DNA of 64,000 nt from Candidatus Villigracilis affinis. GTDB taxonomy: Bacteria; Chloroflexota; Anaerolineae; Anaerolineales; Villigracilaceae. This document shows positions 51,967 through 60,673 of the stretch, one piece after another. A program made the translations under genes and the position numbers. Below the pieces are notes generated by a model. The model had not been told where the DNA came from and made no database searches. It saw only the letters and a list, made by a program, of their open reading frames with translations. Location: positions 1 through 64,000 of the forward strand of contig JADKEA010000002.1 of the NCBI GenBank assembly GCA_016718275.1. Reading direction: 5' to 3'. Position 1 is the first letter of the stretch; the number at the start of each line of letters is the position of its first letter.

Positions 51967-53703
51967 TCACTTTTCCCTTACCGCTAAGACCGCAAAGAAA
52001 AATCCACTCATCCCCATGAACAAACACAGGATCAAAACCGCATCCCGCCAGAACGCATCTGGGAACAATCGTAAAAGCATCTCGCCTTCAACGATCTTTA
52101 CAGGAACGAAGACCGCCGTAATGGCAAACACAGTTGCAATTCCAACTGCAATCCACCCGCCGCGTTTTACACCGTGGCGCAATTTCGGGGTCCAATCTCC
52201 AGCCCGGGCAAGCAGGCTGAAAATAAAGAGCAACGCCAGCGAAAGAGTCCAAACCGACGACGCAGTTTGCATGGACCGTTTCGCGCCTTCGAGTGCGGCG
52301 ATTTCCTGCTCAGTGAAAACAGGCGCGCCGTTATCGAGCCTCAGCCTTTGCAGGAATTGCGGTCTTCTGTCATTGCCCATGTATTCAACCGTTTGCGAAG
52401 CCCATTGAAACCGCTCTGACCTGCTCAATCCATTCGCCTCAGTCATGTGCGGCAGCGCATATTCCACGCGGATGAAAGCGGGCGTGAGCAAAAGGCGCAT
52501 CCCAACACCGATCAATGCAATAGGCACGAGGATCGCCGCCAGCCATGCAAGCGAGGATGAAATGAACGGGTGCGTCTCGCGCTGTTCAACGATCCGCTGG
52601 GTGCGCAGGGCGATGGTCAACGCGATGGCGTTTAACAGAAAGCCGTAGATCGTGAACGCTGGGTCTGCATTGAAAAGGAAAATCGAGATCGCTCCGCCTG
52701 AACTGAGTTGAAGCAGAACGGGCATGAACCATAACGAAGGCCAGTAGAACGCCAGCAGCAACGAGAGCACATCTGCGGGGTAGAAATAACGGTCATGCAT
52801 CTTCGGCAACAAAAAAGGAATCAGCATCGCCGAAATGAACGCGATGAGAATGATGTACTTGTTATCCAGTTCCGCTTTTGCCTGCCAGGTCGAAACCATC
52901 CAGCCGAGGGTCAGCAGAACGGTCAACGCAAGGCCGAGCGGAAGAATGAACGCATACCATTCACGCTGGAAAAGATTATAGATATTTGGCGCGTTCATCG
53001 AAAGCATGTTGAACGTATCTGACTGCCTTGCATATACCAGCAGGGCATCGTCGAACGGCCTGCCGAGCAGCACAACGGGCAGAATGGCAATTAAATAAAC
53101 AAGTGGGATCACGCCCAAATACAACCAGTGGATTTTCTTCCGCAGCACCATCACCCCGAGGAAGGGCAGCAGAAAAACAGCCTGTGCTTTCACCGAGAAC
53201 GCCGCACCAAATGTCAGCATCGAAAACAGCGGCTTTTCGGTCAACAGAAAATACAAACAAGCCAGCAGGGCGGATGTGTAAATCGAATCAGCCTGACCCC
53301 AATAGGCACTGTTCAATACGACGGTCGGAGCGGCAAGGTAGATCGCCGCTGCAAGCATGGATAGATTCCCCTGCGGATATTTCAGCTTGACGATCTTGTA
53401 AATGAAATACGCGCCGAGCAGGTCAAAGAAAATGGGAATGAGTTTGATCGCCGTCAGCGGTGGAATGAAATCACGGGTAAGCGTAGCCAGCGCCAGCAAA
53501 TAGGTGTAGGGCGGCGCATAATTGGAGAAATTCGTCCCCAATGCCTCGCCGATTCCCTTTTGACTCAATTCCTGATACCAACGCAGGTTGTACACGGCCA
53601 TGTCACGATTCGAGTGGGGAATCGCCAGCACGCGAAAAACCACCGATGCAAGCACCAGTAGAATGATCGTGAGCGTTATGGCGTTCGTTTTTTGCGGCTT
53701 CAT
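51967..53703 (-). CDS. GT-C-type membrane glycosyltransferase (GT39/GT87-like)
   Basis: A 578-residue polytopic protein with about twelve hydrophobic segments. The early loop contains an acidic pair (NRDMAVYNLRWYQEL) and a conserved YWGQADSIYTS motif seen in DUF2029/GT87 mannosyltransferases. It probably uses a polyprenyl-phosphate sugar to decorate envelope polymers or proteins. It lies close to a second protein of similar type. Confidence 0.78.
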   Translation of the reverse strand: MKPQKTNAITLTIILLVLASVVFRVLAIPHSNRDMAVYNLRWYQELSQKGIGEALGTNFSNYAPPYTYLLALATLTRDFIPPLTAIKLIPIFFDLLGAYFIYKIVKLKYPQGNLSMLAAAIYLAAPTVVLNSAYWGQADSIYTSALLACLYFLLTEKPLFSMLTFGAAFSVKAQAVFLLPFLGVMVLRKKIHWLYLGVIPLVYLIAILPVVLLGRPFDDALLVYARQSDTFNMLSMNAPNIYNLFQREWYAFILPLGLALTVLLTLGWMVSTWQAKAELDNKYIILIAFISAMLIPFLLPKMHDRYFYPADVLSLLLAFYWPSLWFMPVLLQLSSGGAISIFLFNADPAFTIYGFLLNAIALTIALRTQRIVEQRETHPFISSSLAWLAAILVPIALIGVGMRLLLTPAFIRVEYALPHMTEANGLSRSERFQWASQTVEYMGNDRRPQFLQRLRLDNGAPVFTEQEIAALEGAKRSMQTASSVWTLSLALLFIFSLLARAGDWTPKLRHGVKRGGWIAVGIATVFAITAVFVPVKIVEGEMLLRLFPDAFWRDAVLILCLFMGMSGFFFAVLAVREK

Positions 53704-53826
53704 AAAGGCCTTGTTGAAATATTTACTACAGGAACTGGCATCGAACGCCAGTGCGGATGCGTTTTTCTAAATGGTGGTCGAGTAGTCTCGCAAGCTTTTC
53801 GTGAGATGTATCGAGACCACACACAT

Positions 53827-55143
53827 CTAAAAAATAAAATGATAGACCTTCCGTGCGAGGTCAACGAACATCTCTGTCCATACCAATCCAAACGTCATGT
53901 AATACATCAGGTACATCCCCGTCGCGCCCATCAAAACAGATAAACCGATCAGGGATTTTTCCACCCAGCGTATTTCTTTGACGGCGCTGGCCAGCAGAAT
54001 GAAAAGGAAGACGATGAAATCCGTTGTGTAGCGATACCCGAACTGCACCCAGCCTGTGGCGTGATACATCCAAAGCGGGATCAAAATACCGATCATCCCC
54101 GCCCAGGCAGGGATGACCAATTCATCACGGCGCTTCGCTCGAAGAATCAGCAAAAAGGCGGGCGTGGTGAGGAAGATGCTCATCCCCAGCGGATTGAAGA
54201 ATGTGGAGAGTTTTCCAAAGTCGTGACTGATCGGCTCAAGGTAGGAACAGACCGCATTGACATCTGGCAATGGATTGACAGCCATGTTCGGCGCTCCGAA
54301 AAGCGACACGTAGATATTGCACGGCATATACTGCAGGTTGAATCCGCCGCTGCGCGCGAAAGTTTGGATCAGCGCATTGGATCCGCGCACATAGCTGTAA
54401 CCAAAATCCAGCGGATCGCCGAAGCGGAGTTGGTTGTATCCCAGCATGACCGCCACGCTTGCCGCCAGCATCACGCCAAAGGGGATCATCTTTTTTAAAA
54501 TGGGTTGAATGGCGCGCTCATGCAAAACGACGACCAGCAGGTAGAACAAGGCCGAAAAGATCGTCGGTGGGCGGGCGAGAAAGGCAAGTCCCAGCCACAG
54601 ACCGGCCAGCCAGGGTTTGTTTTGAATTGCATCCCGCGCATACAGGATCATAAATAACAAAGCCGCAACCTGCGCATTGAACCAGACCGACCCCACGCTC
54701 GAAAGCCACCAATGGACCGTGCCAAACGCGAAAAGGGCGGTCAGCCAGATCCGCGTGGACGAATTCTCCACGAGCTTGCACAGCAGGGAATACATCAACG
54801 CGGCGTTCACTGCGCCGATCAAAACCCCGAACAGCACATCACTGAATGTTTTTCCGAACAACAACACGAAGGGCAGCGATAATAGCGCAGGTGTGATTCC
54901 CCCGGGGACATACCATTTATCCTCGAAGAGGATCAGGTCGTAGGTGCTTTCTGGCAGCACGACCAGATCGGTGTGTCCGCGCAGAAAGGAATAGGCTAGG
55001 TAAATATATTGCGGCGTCTTGGATTGCTGGGTGATCTTCACGCCCGCACTCAAGCCATAAACCGCAAAAGCAGAGAGGAACACGAAAAGGACAGCATTGC
55101 GCCTTAGGATGTCTGCCAGTTTCATCCGAAAATCAGTGTACAT
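53827..55143 (-). CDS. Polytopic membrane protein, GT-C-like
   Basis: A 438-residue protein with about ten membrane segments and a large loop near LARPPTIFSALFYLL and RFGDPLDFGYSYVRGSN, a pattern common in membrane glycosyltransferases of this phylum. The catalytic acid is not obvious. The frame begins 29 bases after relA, and MKLADILRR at 55125 is another possible start. Confidence 0.7.
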   Translation of the reverse strand: MYTDFRMKLADILRRNAVLFVFLSAFAVYGLSAGVKITQQSKTPQYIYLAYSFLRGHTDLVVLPESTYDLILFEDKWYVPGGITPALLSLPFVLLFGKTFSDVLFGVLIGAVNAALMYSLLCKLVENSSTRIWLTALFAFGTVHWWLSSVGSVWFNAQVAALLFMILYARDAIQNKPWLAGLWLGLAFLARPPTIFSALFYLLVVVLHERAIQPILKKMIPFGVMLAASVAVMLGYNQLRFGDPLDFGYSYVRGSNALIQTFARSGGFNLQYMPCNIYVSLFGAPNMAVNPLPDVNAVCSYLEPISHDFGKLSTFFNPLGMSIFLTTPAFLLILRAKRRDELVIPAWAGMIGILIPLWMYHATGWVQFGYRYTTDFIVFLFILLASAVKEIRWVEKSLIGLSVLMGATGMYLMYYMTFGLVWTEMFVDLARKVYHFIF

Positions 55144-55172
55144 TTAGGTTTGTCTTTTGGGAATCGATTTTT

Positions 55173-57404
55173 CTACCCTGGGTTGATGCGATGCGCTTCC
55201 ATCACATTGGGCAGGTTTTCGATGCGGGTGAGAATGCGGCTGAGTTGGGTGAGATCCTTTACTTCAATGACGAGGCGCAAGTCGGCCATGCTGCGGTTGA
55301 CGTTCACCTTCACATCGGCGATGTTGATATTTTCATCGGCAAGCAGGTTGGAAATATCGCTGACCAATCCCTGGCGGTCATATGCCTTTATCTTGATCGG
55401 TACCGGGTAGGTTCTTTCCACGTGACCCCAGCCCACTTGCAGGAGGCGTTCGCGTTCCTTCGTTTGCAGGATCAAAATGTTCGGGCAGTCCTGCCTATGG
55501 ATGGTCGCACCGCGCCCGCGGGTGATGAATCCTACCACCTGATCGCCGGGCATTGGGTTACAGCAACGCGCCATCGAGGAAAGCATGCCCTTCAATCCAA
55601 CCACTTCAATTGCGTTCGTGGAAGTGGACGGCGTGGAGGATGGATTGACCTCGAAGATGTCGCTGGCTTCCTCGTGCTGTGAGAATTGTTTGATGATCTT
55701 GCTGACCGAAAGATCGCCATTGCCCAGCGAGATGAACATTTCATCGGGCGTCTTGAATTCAAGGTCACGCGCCATCTTTTCAAAGTTAATATCAACTAAC
55801 CCGAGTCTTTGCAATTCCTTCTCGAGGGTATCGCGGCCTTGCGCGAGATTCTGTTCGTCTTCCTGTTTCTTGAACCAGACCTTGATCTTCGAGCGGGCGC
55901 GTTGTGTGCGCACAAGTCCAAGATTTGGATTCAACCAATCGCGGCTGGGTGCGCCCCGTTTTGCGGTGAGGATCTCCACTTGATCGCCCGTCTTCAATTC
56001 CTGATACAACGGGACAAGCTTTCCATTTACGCGCGCGCCGCGGCAGCAATGGCCGATGTCGGTGTGGACGTGATAAGCAAAGTCGATCGGGGTGCAGCCA
56101 GCGGGCAGGTCAATGATGTCACCGCGCGGCGTGAAGATGTAGACGCGGTCCTGAAACACATCGCTGCGCATGGATTCAACGAATTCGGCGGCATCCTTCA
56201 CGTCCGAACGCCATTCCATCATCGTACGCAGTGAATTGATGCGCTGTTCGTAATTCTTGTCGGCGTGCTTGGTGCCTTCCTTATATCGCCAGTGCGCGGC
56301 AATGCCGTATTCGGCGTTGAGGTGCATTTCACTGGTGCGAATCTGCACTTCAAGCGGACGCTTGTCATCGTAGATCACTGCCGTATGCAGGGATTGATAA
56401 AAGTTATCCTTGGGCGCCGCGATGTAATCATCGAACTCGCCGGGGATGGGCCGCCACGTAGTGTGGATGACGCCCAAAGCCGCATAACACGAGGGCATAT
56501 CTGGCACGATCAAACGTACGGCGCGCACATCGCGCACCATGTCGAAAGGCTTGCCCTTCTTTTGCATTTTCTTGAAGATCGAATAAATGTGTTTCGGCCG
56601 CCCGCTGACTTCAGCTCTGATGTTATTCTTTTCAAGCAGCTTGACGAGATTTTCTTTAATCGTCTCAAGTTGGGCTTCACGGTCTGGTCTCTTCTCGGTC
56701 AGCAGTTCCGCGATCTCTTTATATTTTTCAGGGTTGACGTAGCGAAAGCCGAGGTCTTCGAGTTCCCACTTGATCTGCCAGATGCCGAGTCGATTTGCGA
56801 GCGGGGCAAAAATATCGAGGGTTTCCTGCGCAATGCGTCTGCGTTTGTATTCGGGCATGTGGCCGAGCGTGCGCATGTTGTGCAAACGGTCTGCCAGTTT
56901 GATCAAAATGACGCGTACATCATCGCCCATCGCCAGAAATGTCTTGCGTAATGTTTCTGAAACAATGTCTTCCTTGCGGCCAAGCAGGGCGGGCTCGATC
57001 GGCTTTTCTTCAACGTTGTTTCCATCCTCATCTTTTTCCGGGTGCTGGTCTCCGCGCGATACACGCGGCAGATGGGTCAACTTCGTTACGCCGTCCACCA
57101 AAATTTTTATCGTGTCCCCAAAATCGCGGCGAATATCCGCGAGTGTGATGGGAGTATCTTCCACGGTGTCGTGCAGCAATCCCGCCGCGATCACTTCCGG
57201 TGGTACTTTCAAATCCGACAAAATGCTGGCGACTGCGATGCAATGATTGATATACGGCTCACCCGAATTGCGTTTTTGCTCGCGATGCGCCTCCTCCGCC
57301 ACCCGATACGCGCGTTGAACCAATTCACGGTCCGCGACTGTGAATTGCTCCGGTAATTGCTCGATCAATTTTTCAAGTGGAATGGCTGCGGTTGACGACT
57401 TCAT
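55173..57404 (-). CDS. relA: RelA/SpoT-family (p)ppGpp synthetase/hydrolase
   Basis: A 743-residue long RSH enzyme. The HD hydrolase domain (about 30-190) has the HDxxED motif in AAGLLHDTVEDTP, the synthetase domain (about 225-340) follows, then TGS (about 395-455, YIFTPRGDIIDLPAGCTPIDF), a linking region, and a C-terminal ACT domain (about 665-740). Both enzymatic motifs look intact, so it can probably make and degrade the alarmone. The ATG follows TACAAT by seven bases. Confidence 0.95.
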   Translation of the reverse strand: MKSSTAAIPLEKLIEQLPEQFTVADRELVQRAYRVAEEAHREQKRNSGEPYINHCIAVASILSDLKVPPEVIAAGLLHDTVEDTPITLADIRRDFGDTIKILVDGVTKLTHLPRVSRGDQHPEKDEDGNNVEEKPIEPALLGRKEDIVSETLRKTFLAMGDDVRVILIKLADRLHNMRTLGHMPEYKRRRIAQETLDIFAPLANRLGIWQIKWELEDLGFRYVNPEKYKEIAELLTEKRPDREAQLETIKENLVKLLEKNNIRAEVSGRPKHIYSIFKKMQKKGKPFDMVRDVRAVRLIVPDMPSCYAALGVIHTTWRPIPGEFDDYIAAPKDNFYQSLHTAVIYDDKRPLEVQIRTSEMHLNAEYGIAAHWRYKEGTKHADKNYEQRINSLRTMMEWRSDVKDAAEFVESMRSDVFQDRVYIFTPRGDIIDLPAGCTPIDFAYHVHTDIGHCCRGARVNGKLVPLYQELKTGDQVEILTAKRGAPSRDWLNPNLGLVRTQRARSKIKVWFKKQEDEQNLAQGRDTLEKELQRLGLVDINFEKMARDLEFKTPDEMFISLGNGDLSVSKIIKQFSQHEEASDIFEVNPSSTPSTSTNAIEVVGLKGMLSSMARCCNPMPGDQVVGFITRGRGATIHRQDCPNILILQTKERERLLQVGWGHVERTYPVPIKIKAYDRQGLVSDISNLLADENINIADVKVNVNRSMADLRLVIEVKDLTQLSRILTRIENLPNVMEAHRINPG

Positions 57405-57417
57405 GCGCTTTATTGTA
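57405..57417 (-). promoter_or_regulatory. TACAAT box seven bases before the relA start
   Basis: On the minus strand TACAAT, then AAAGCGC, then ATG, without a ribosome-binding site. Confidence 0.55.
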
Positions 57418-57432
57418 CTACGCGGATTTAAT

Positions 57433-57484
57433 AAAAAACAGGACCTGCCCGCTTCCCCCTTAACCGAGGCTTGGTCCTGTTTTC
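57433..57484. terminator. Terminator hairpin after the cyclic-nucleotide-binding gene
   Basis: AAAACAGGACC pairs with GGTCCTGTTTT around a branched loop. T runs are present in both directions. Confidence 0.8.
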
Positions 57485-57503
57485 TGTTGTTGAATCAGCG
57501 ATT

Positions 57504-57956
57504 TTAGAGGGTCTTGATCAAGGCCTGTCGGCTGTTTCGCAAACGGTCTGCGATGATCTCGGCAATGCGCTGCATCACCTTGAAGCCTGCTTCGGGGTAT
57601 TTCTCTAGCAATTTGATAAAGGGTTGGGCGGGGGTAATGAGCAGTTTTGAATCTTCGTCGCACTCGGCGCTGGAGGTGTAATGATTCGGCGCAACGATGC
57701 CCGACCAGCCGAAACTTTGATAGGGGGTGGATACGAACGAAACGGTGAGGCTTTCCGGTCTCGAGGTCAGTTTGACGCGCAGAGCCACACTGCCATGGAG
57801 CAGGAAGTGCAGCTTGTCCGCTTTTTCGCCCTCGCGGAAAACGAAGTCGCCCTGCTTCATTTCAACTTCGTCCGAGATGACGGCGATCTCTTCCAAAAGC
57901 TGTTGAGGGAGATCCTGGAATAAGCCGAACTGAGATAATACGCTTGCGGTTGTCAT
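57504..57956 (-). CDS. Cyclic-nucleotide-binding (cNMP) domain protein
   Basis: A 150-residue stand-alone cNMP-binding fold: LFQDLPQQLLEEIAVISDEV, QGDFVFREGEKADKLHFLLHGSVAL, then a C-terminal helix. There is no helix-turn-helix or effector domain. The phosphate-binding cassette (FGWSGIVAPN) lacks the canonical GExA Arg, so a ligand is doubtful. GGAGG precedes the ATG. Confidence 0.82.
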   Translation of the reverse strand: MTTASVLSQFGLFQDLPQQLLEEIAVISDEVEMKQGDFVFREGEKADKLHFLLHGSVALRVKLTSRPESLTVSFVSTPYQSFGWSGIVAPNHYTSSAECDEDSKLLITPAQPFIKLLEKYPEAGFKVMQRIAEIIADRLRNSRQALIKTL

Positions 57957-58090
57957 GACTGGCCTCCATTTATGAGATTTTGCCCGAGGGCTGATAATGT
58001 CAATTTTGCGGGAGCAGGCTTGCGGTCAGGTTTGAAGCGGCAGTACGTTCATCCATATTTATGCTTATAATTGTACAGGATTTTTCGATT

Positions 58091-58567
58091 ATGACAGTCA
58101 CCAATAATGTCACAAGATTTTTGGATGCGCACAAAGTGAAATATGAAGCGCACGAACTCCCGCCCGAAAAACTCGGCGCGGTGGAGGCGGCTCAGCATAT
58201 GGGCGTACCGCCCGAACAGGTTTTCAAGACCATCGTTGTCACGCGTGAAAAAAAGAAGCCGCTGCTGACGGTGATCCCCGGTCCACGCGTGGTGGATCTG
58301 AAAAAGCTGGCCGCATTTTTGAACGAAAAAAAAGTATTCCTGCCTACCGAGCGCGAGGCCGAGTCGCTGACAGGGTTGCAGGCGGGCGGCATCTCTCCGC
58401 TGGCGTTGATCAACAAGGGCTTTCAAGTGGTGATCGATTCTGCCGCCCAAAGCCATGAAAAAATTTATATCTCCGGCGGCCAGCGCGGGTTGGATATTCA
58501 ACTGCCCGTTACCGATCTTGTGAAGTTAACGAATGCAAAGTTTGGGGATGTAAGTAGGGGCGAATAG
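58091..58567 (+). CDS. YbaK/EbsC-family aminoacyl-tRNA deacylase
   Basis: A 158-residue trans-editing domain protein. The start MTVTNNVTRF at 58091 is preferred to the longer frame at 58061. VFKTIVVTREKK holds the catalytic Lys, and SPLALINKGFQVVID and ISGGQRGLDIQLPVTDLVKL are typical of YbaK, which hydrolyses Cys-tRNA(Pro). Confidence 0.9.
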   Translation: MTVTNNVTRFLDAHKVKYEAHELPPEKLGAVEAAQHMGVPPEQVFKTIVVTREKKKPLLTVIPGPRVVDLKKLAAFLNEKKVFLPTEREAESLTGLQAGGISPLALINKGFQVVIDSAAQSHEKIYISGGQRGLDIQLPVTDLVKLTNAKFGDVSRGE

Positions 58568-58579
58568 AAAAAGTTTTTT

Positions 58580-58632
58580 AACGCGAAGACGCGAAGTCGC
58601 CAGGTTTTAAATTGCCTTTGCGTCTTCGCGCC
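58580..58632. repeat. REP-like inverted repeat
   Basis: CGCGAAGACGC (58582-58592) pairs with GCGTCTTCGCG (58620-58630). Its GAAGACGCGAAG core resembles dispersed extragenic palindromes. It may end the YbaK transcript. Confidence 0.55.
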
Positions 58633-58659
58633 TTTGTGTTAAAGGTACTGGAAAAAAAA

Positions 58660-59562
58660 TTAATATTTCCCGTAATTCACAGGTTCGCTCAACGCGCTGA
58701 CCACTTTCAATTGCTCGCGTTTTTCAGCGCCGAGTTTCTGCCAATATTCTTCGCGGTCTTTTACGCCAAACACCCATTCATCCAAATAGGCTTTAACCGA
58801 ATCCTGCGACTCGCTGATCTTGTCCCATGCGAGGTAGAACTCGTTGTCGCGGTCATAGTAGCCTTGTGAATACGACGGGTGACTCGCGAACGGGACATGG
58901 CAAACTGCATCCACGATGTTGGCGGGGATCATCGTACGGTTCGGGTCAGACCTGATGACGGATTCATCCACGATCTCTTCGGCAGTGAGGATGACTTTTT
59001 TCGCGGCGAAGGCGGCTTCCTTCTGTTCGCCGATGATGCCCCACAAATGGGCATTGCCGTTCTTATCCGCGCGCTGCACGTGGACAATGGCTACATCTGG
59101 ATTGAGCGCAGGCACAACGATGACGTCCTTGCCGCCGTACGGGTCGGGAATGCGTTTGATCTGCGGGTTCGATTTTTCGAGGTCAGTTGCGCCGGTCTGG
59201 TTCATGGGGAGAAATGGCAGGCCTGCTGCGCCCGCTTGCAGGCGGGTGATCATGCCGAAGTGGGAATACTCTTCCCATTCCAATTCACCTTTTTCAAGAG
59301 CCGAACGCACAATACGCAGCGACCCAACCCCCGGGTTGCCCATATACGAAAAGATGACTTTCTTCGCACATCCCGCCGCCACCATTTGATCGTAGATCAG
59401 GTCAGGTGTGGCGCGTGCGAGGATGAGATTCTTCCTGCCCTGACGGATGATCTCATGTCCCGCCGCAAATGGGATGAGGTGCGTGAATCCCGCTGCATAA
59501 ACAATATCTCCATCTTTAACAAATTCGGCGACTGCCTGCTTGAGTGTGGTGAGTTTGGTCAT
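58660..59562 (-). CDS. CoA-transferase subunit A family protein
   Basis: A 300-residue member of the class I CoA-transferase alpha family: VKDGDIVYAAGFTHLIPFAA at the N terminus, NPGVGSLRIVRSALEKGELEWEEYSHFGM, and AIVHVQRADKNGNAHLWG. Glutaconate CoA-transferase subunit A is the nearest named relative. The partner beta subunit, which carries the catalytic Glu, is not in the window on either side. It begins one base after the small membrane protein gene. Confidence 0.85.
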   Translation of the reverse strand: MTKLTTLKQAVAEFVKDGDIVYAAGFTHLIPFAAGHEIIRQGRKNLILARATPDLIYDQMVAAGCAKKVIFSYMGNPGVGSLRIVRSALEKGELEWEEYSHFGMITRLQAGAAGLPFLPMNQTGATDLEKSNPQIKRIPDPYGGKDVIVVPALNPDVAIVHVQRADKNGNAHLWGIIGEQKEAAFAAKKVILTAEEIVDESVIRSDPNRTMIPANIVDAVCHVPFASHPSYSQGYYDRDNEFYLAWDKISESQDSVKAYLDEWVFGVKDREEYWQKLGAEKREQLKVVSALSEPVNYGKY

Positions 59563-59563
59563 G

Positions 59564-59830
59564 TTATTTTTTCTTTACCTCTTGTTTTTGCTGTTTTTTA
59601 TTTTTTGCGTTCTCGCGCCATTTTTTGAAACTTGCGAACCGCCCTGCAGAGGGTGGGGGAGCCATTCCACGCCTGAAATACCAGCCGAACCCAAACATCA
59701 GGAGCGAGATAAAGAGATAGTCAAAATCCACCTGGTCGGCAATGTCGGAAGCTACGAAGAGCACAAAAGCTCCGCCGCCGATCACATAGAAGAACATTCC
59801 CACGCGGTAGATGAGGGGTTCATCGTCCAT
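59564..59830 (-). CDS. Small two-helix membrane protein with a basic tail
   Basis: An 88-residue protein with two membrane helices (about 8-26 and 36-50) and a Lys-rich C terminus. It lies between the methyltransferase and the CoA-transferase genes with gaps of nine and one bases, so it is cotranscribed. Function unknown. Confidence 0.7.
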   Translation of the reverse strand: MDDEPLIYRVGMFFYVIGGGAFVLFVASDIADQVDFDYLFISLLMFGFGWYFRRGMAPPPSAGRFASFKKWRENAKNKKQQKQEVKKK

Positions 59831-59839
59831 GGGGGTATT

Positions 59840-60607
59840 CTACCAAATGCTGCTTCGGTTGATCGCAGAAAGGAAGGTGCGCTTGAAGGGATACAACACG
59901 GGTCCGCCGGGAATGGCTTCTTTCAGCTTTTTACGGACGGTTTCAGTAAATGCTTCCTTTTGTTCGCCCAATTTTTCAAGATAAGGAACCAGCGCCGTGC
60001 CGCGAATCCATTCCAGGATCGCATCCGAGTTTTCCAGTACGTGCGGATAGACCTTTTCAAAAACGACGATATCTTGCGCGCCGCATTTGAATAATACTTC
60101 TGTGTATCCTTCTATCGTAAGGACAGGGGATTGGCGGTTGAATCCGCCCAATGCGGTTTGGAAGGGTTCTTCTTTTGCGGTCTCGCGGATGAACTGATGA
60201 GAAATATGAAAATGATTGGATGGGACCTGTACAGCAAGCTGCCCATCCTTTTTTAATTTGTTGAATAAATTGGGAATCAATTCCTCATGGTTTTCAGACC
60301 ATTGCAGGGCGGCGTTGCTGAAGATCAGGTCCCAGGTGCCTGTCAATTCGGCCTGGTTGCCGTGCTCAAAGCGAAGCAATGAATTGGCGTGTTGTTTTGC
60401 CTTTGCAAGCATTTCCAGCGAGGAGTCGAGGCCGAGGACGTTGCTTTCAGGCAAAGCTTCTGCCAGATGTTTTGTGAGTTCTCCGGTGCCGCAGCCGAGG
60501 TCAACGACTTGCAGGCTGGGGCGGATATTGACCAGTTTCAAAAGATCGAAAAAAGGTGCCGACCTTTCTGTTTGGAATTTATGATATTGTTTGGGGTCCC
60601 AGGGCAT
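59840..60607 (-). CDS. SAM-dependent methyltransferase, trans-aconitate methyltransferase-like
   Basis: A 255-residue enzyme. The start MPWDPKQYHKFQTERSAPFFDLL has the N-terminal pattern of Tam, followed by VVDLGCGTGELTKHLAEALP (motif I), GLDSSLEML (motif II) and LIFSNAALQW (motif IV). Trans-aconitate 2-methyltransferase is the best named guess. It starts after the pruA terminator and heads an operon of three genes. Confidence 0.85.
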   Translation of the reverse strand: MPWDPKQYHKFQTERSAPFFDLLKLVNIRPSLQVVDLGCGTGELTKHLAEALPESNVLGLDSSLEMLAKAKQHANSLLRFEHGNQAELTGTWDLIFSNAALQWSENHEELIPNLFNKLKKDGQLAVQVPSNHFHISHQFIRETAKEEPFQTALGGFNRQSPVLTIEGYTEVLFKCGAQDIVVFEKVYPHVLENSDAILEWIRGTALVPYLEKLGEQKEAFTETVRKKLKEAIPGGPVLYPFKRTFLSAINRSSIW

Positions 60608-60622
60608 GATGGATACCTATAA

Positions 60623-60660
60623 TTGAAAACCCCTTTCTCGAAAAGTTGAGAAAGGGGTTT
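60623..60660 (-). terminator. Rho-independent terminator of pruA
   Basis: A perfect 13-bp stem (60627-60639 with 60648-60660), loop GAAAAGTT. A T run follows on the minus strand. Confidence 0.85.
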
Positions 60661-60673
60661 GTGATTACGCTTC

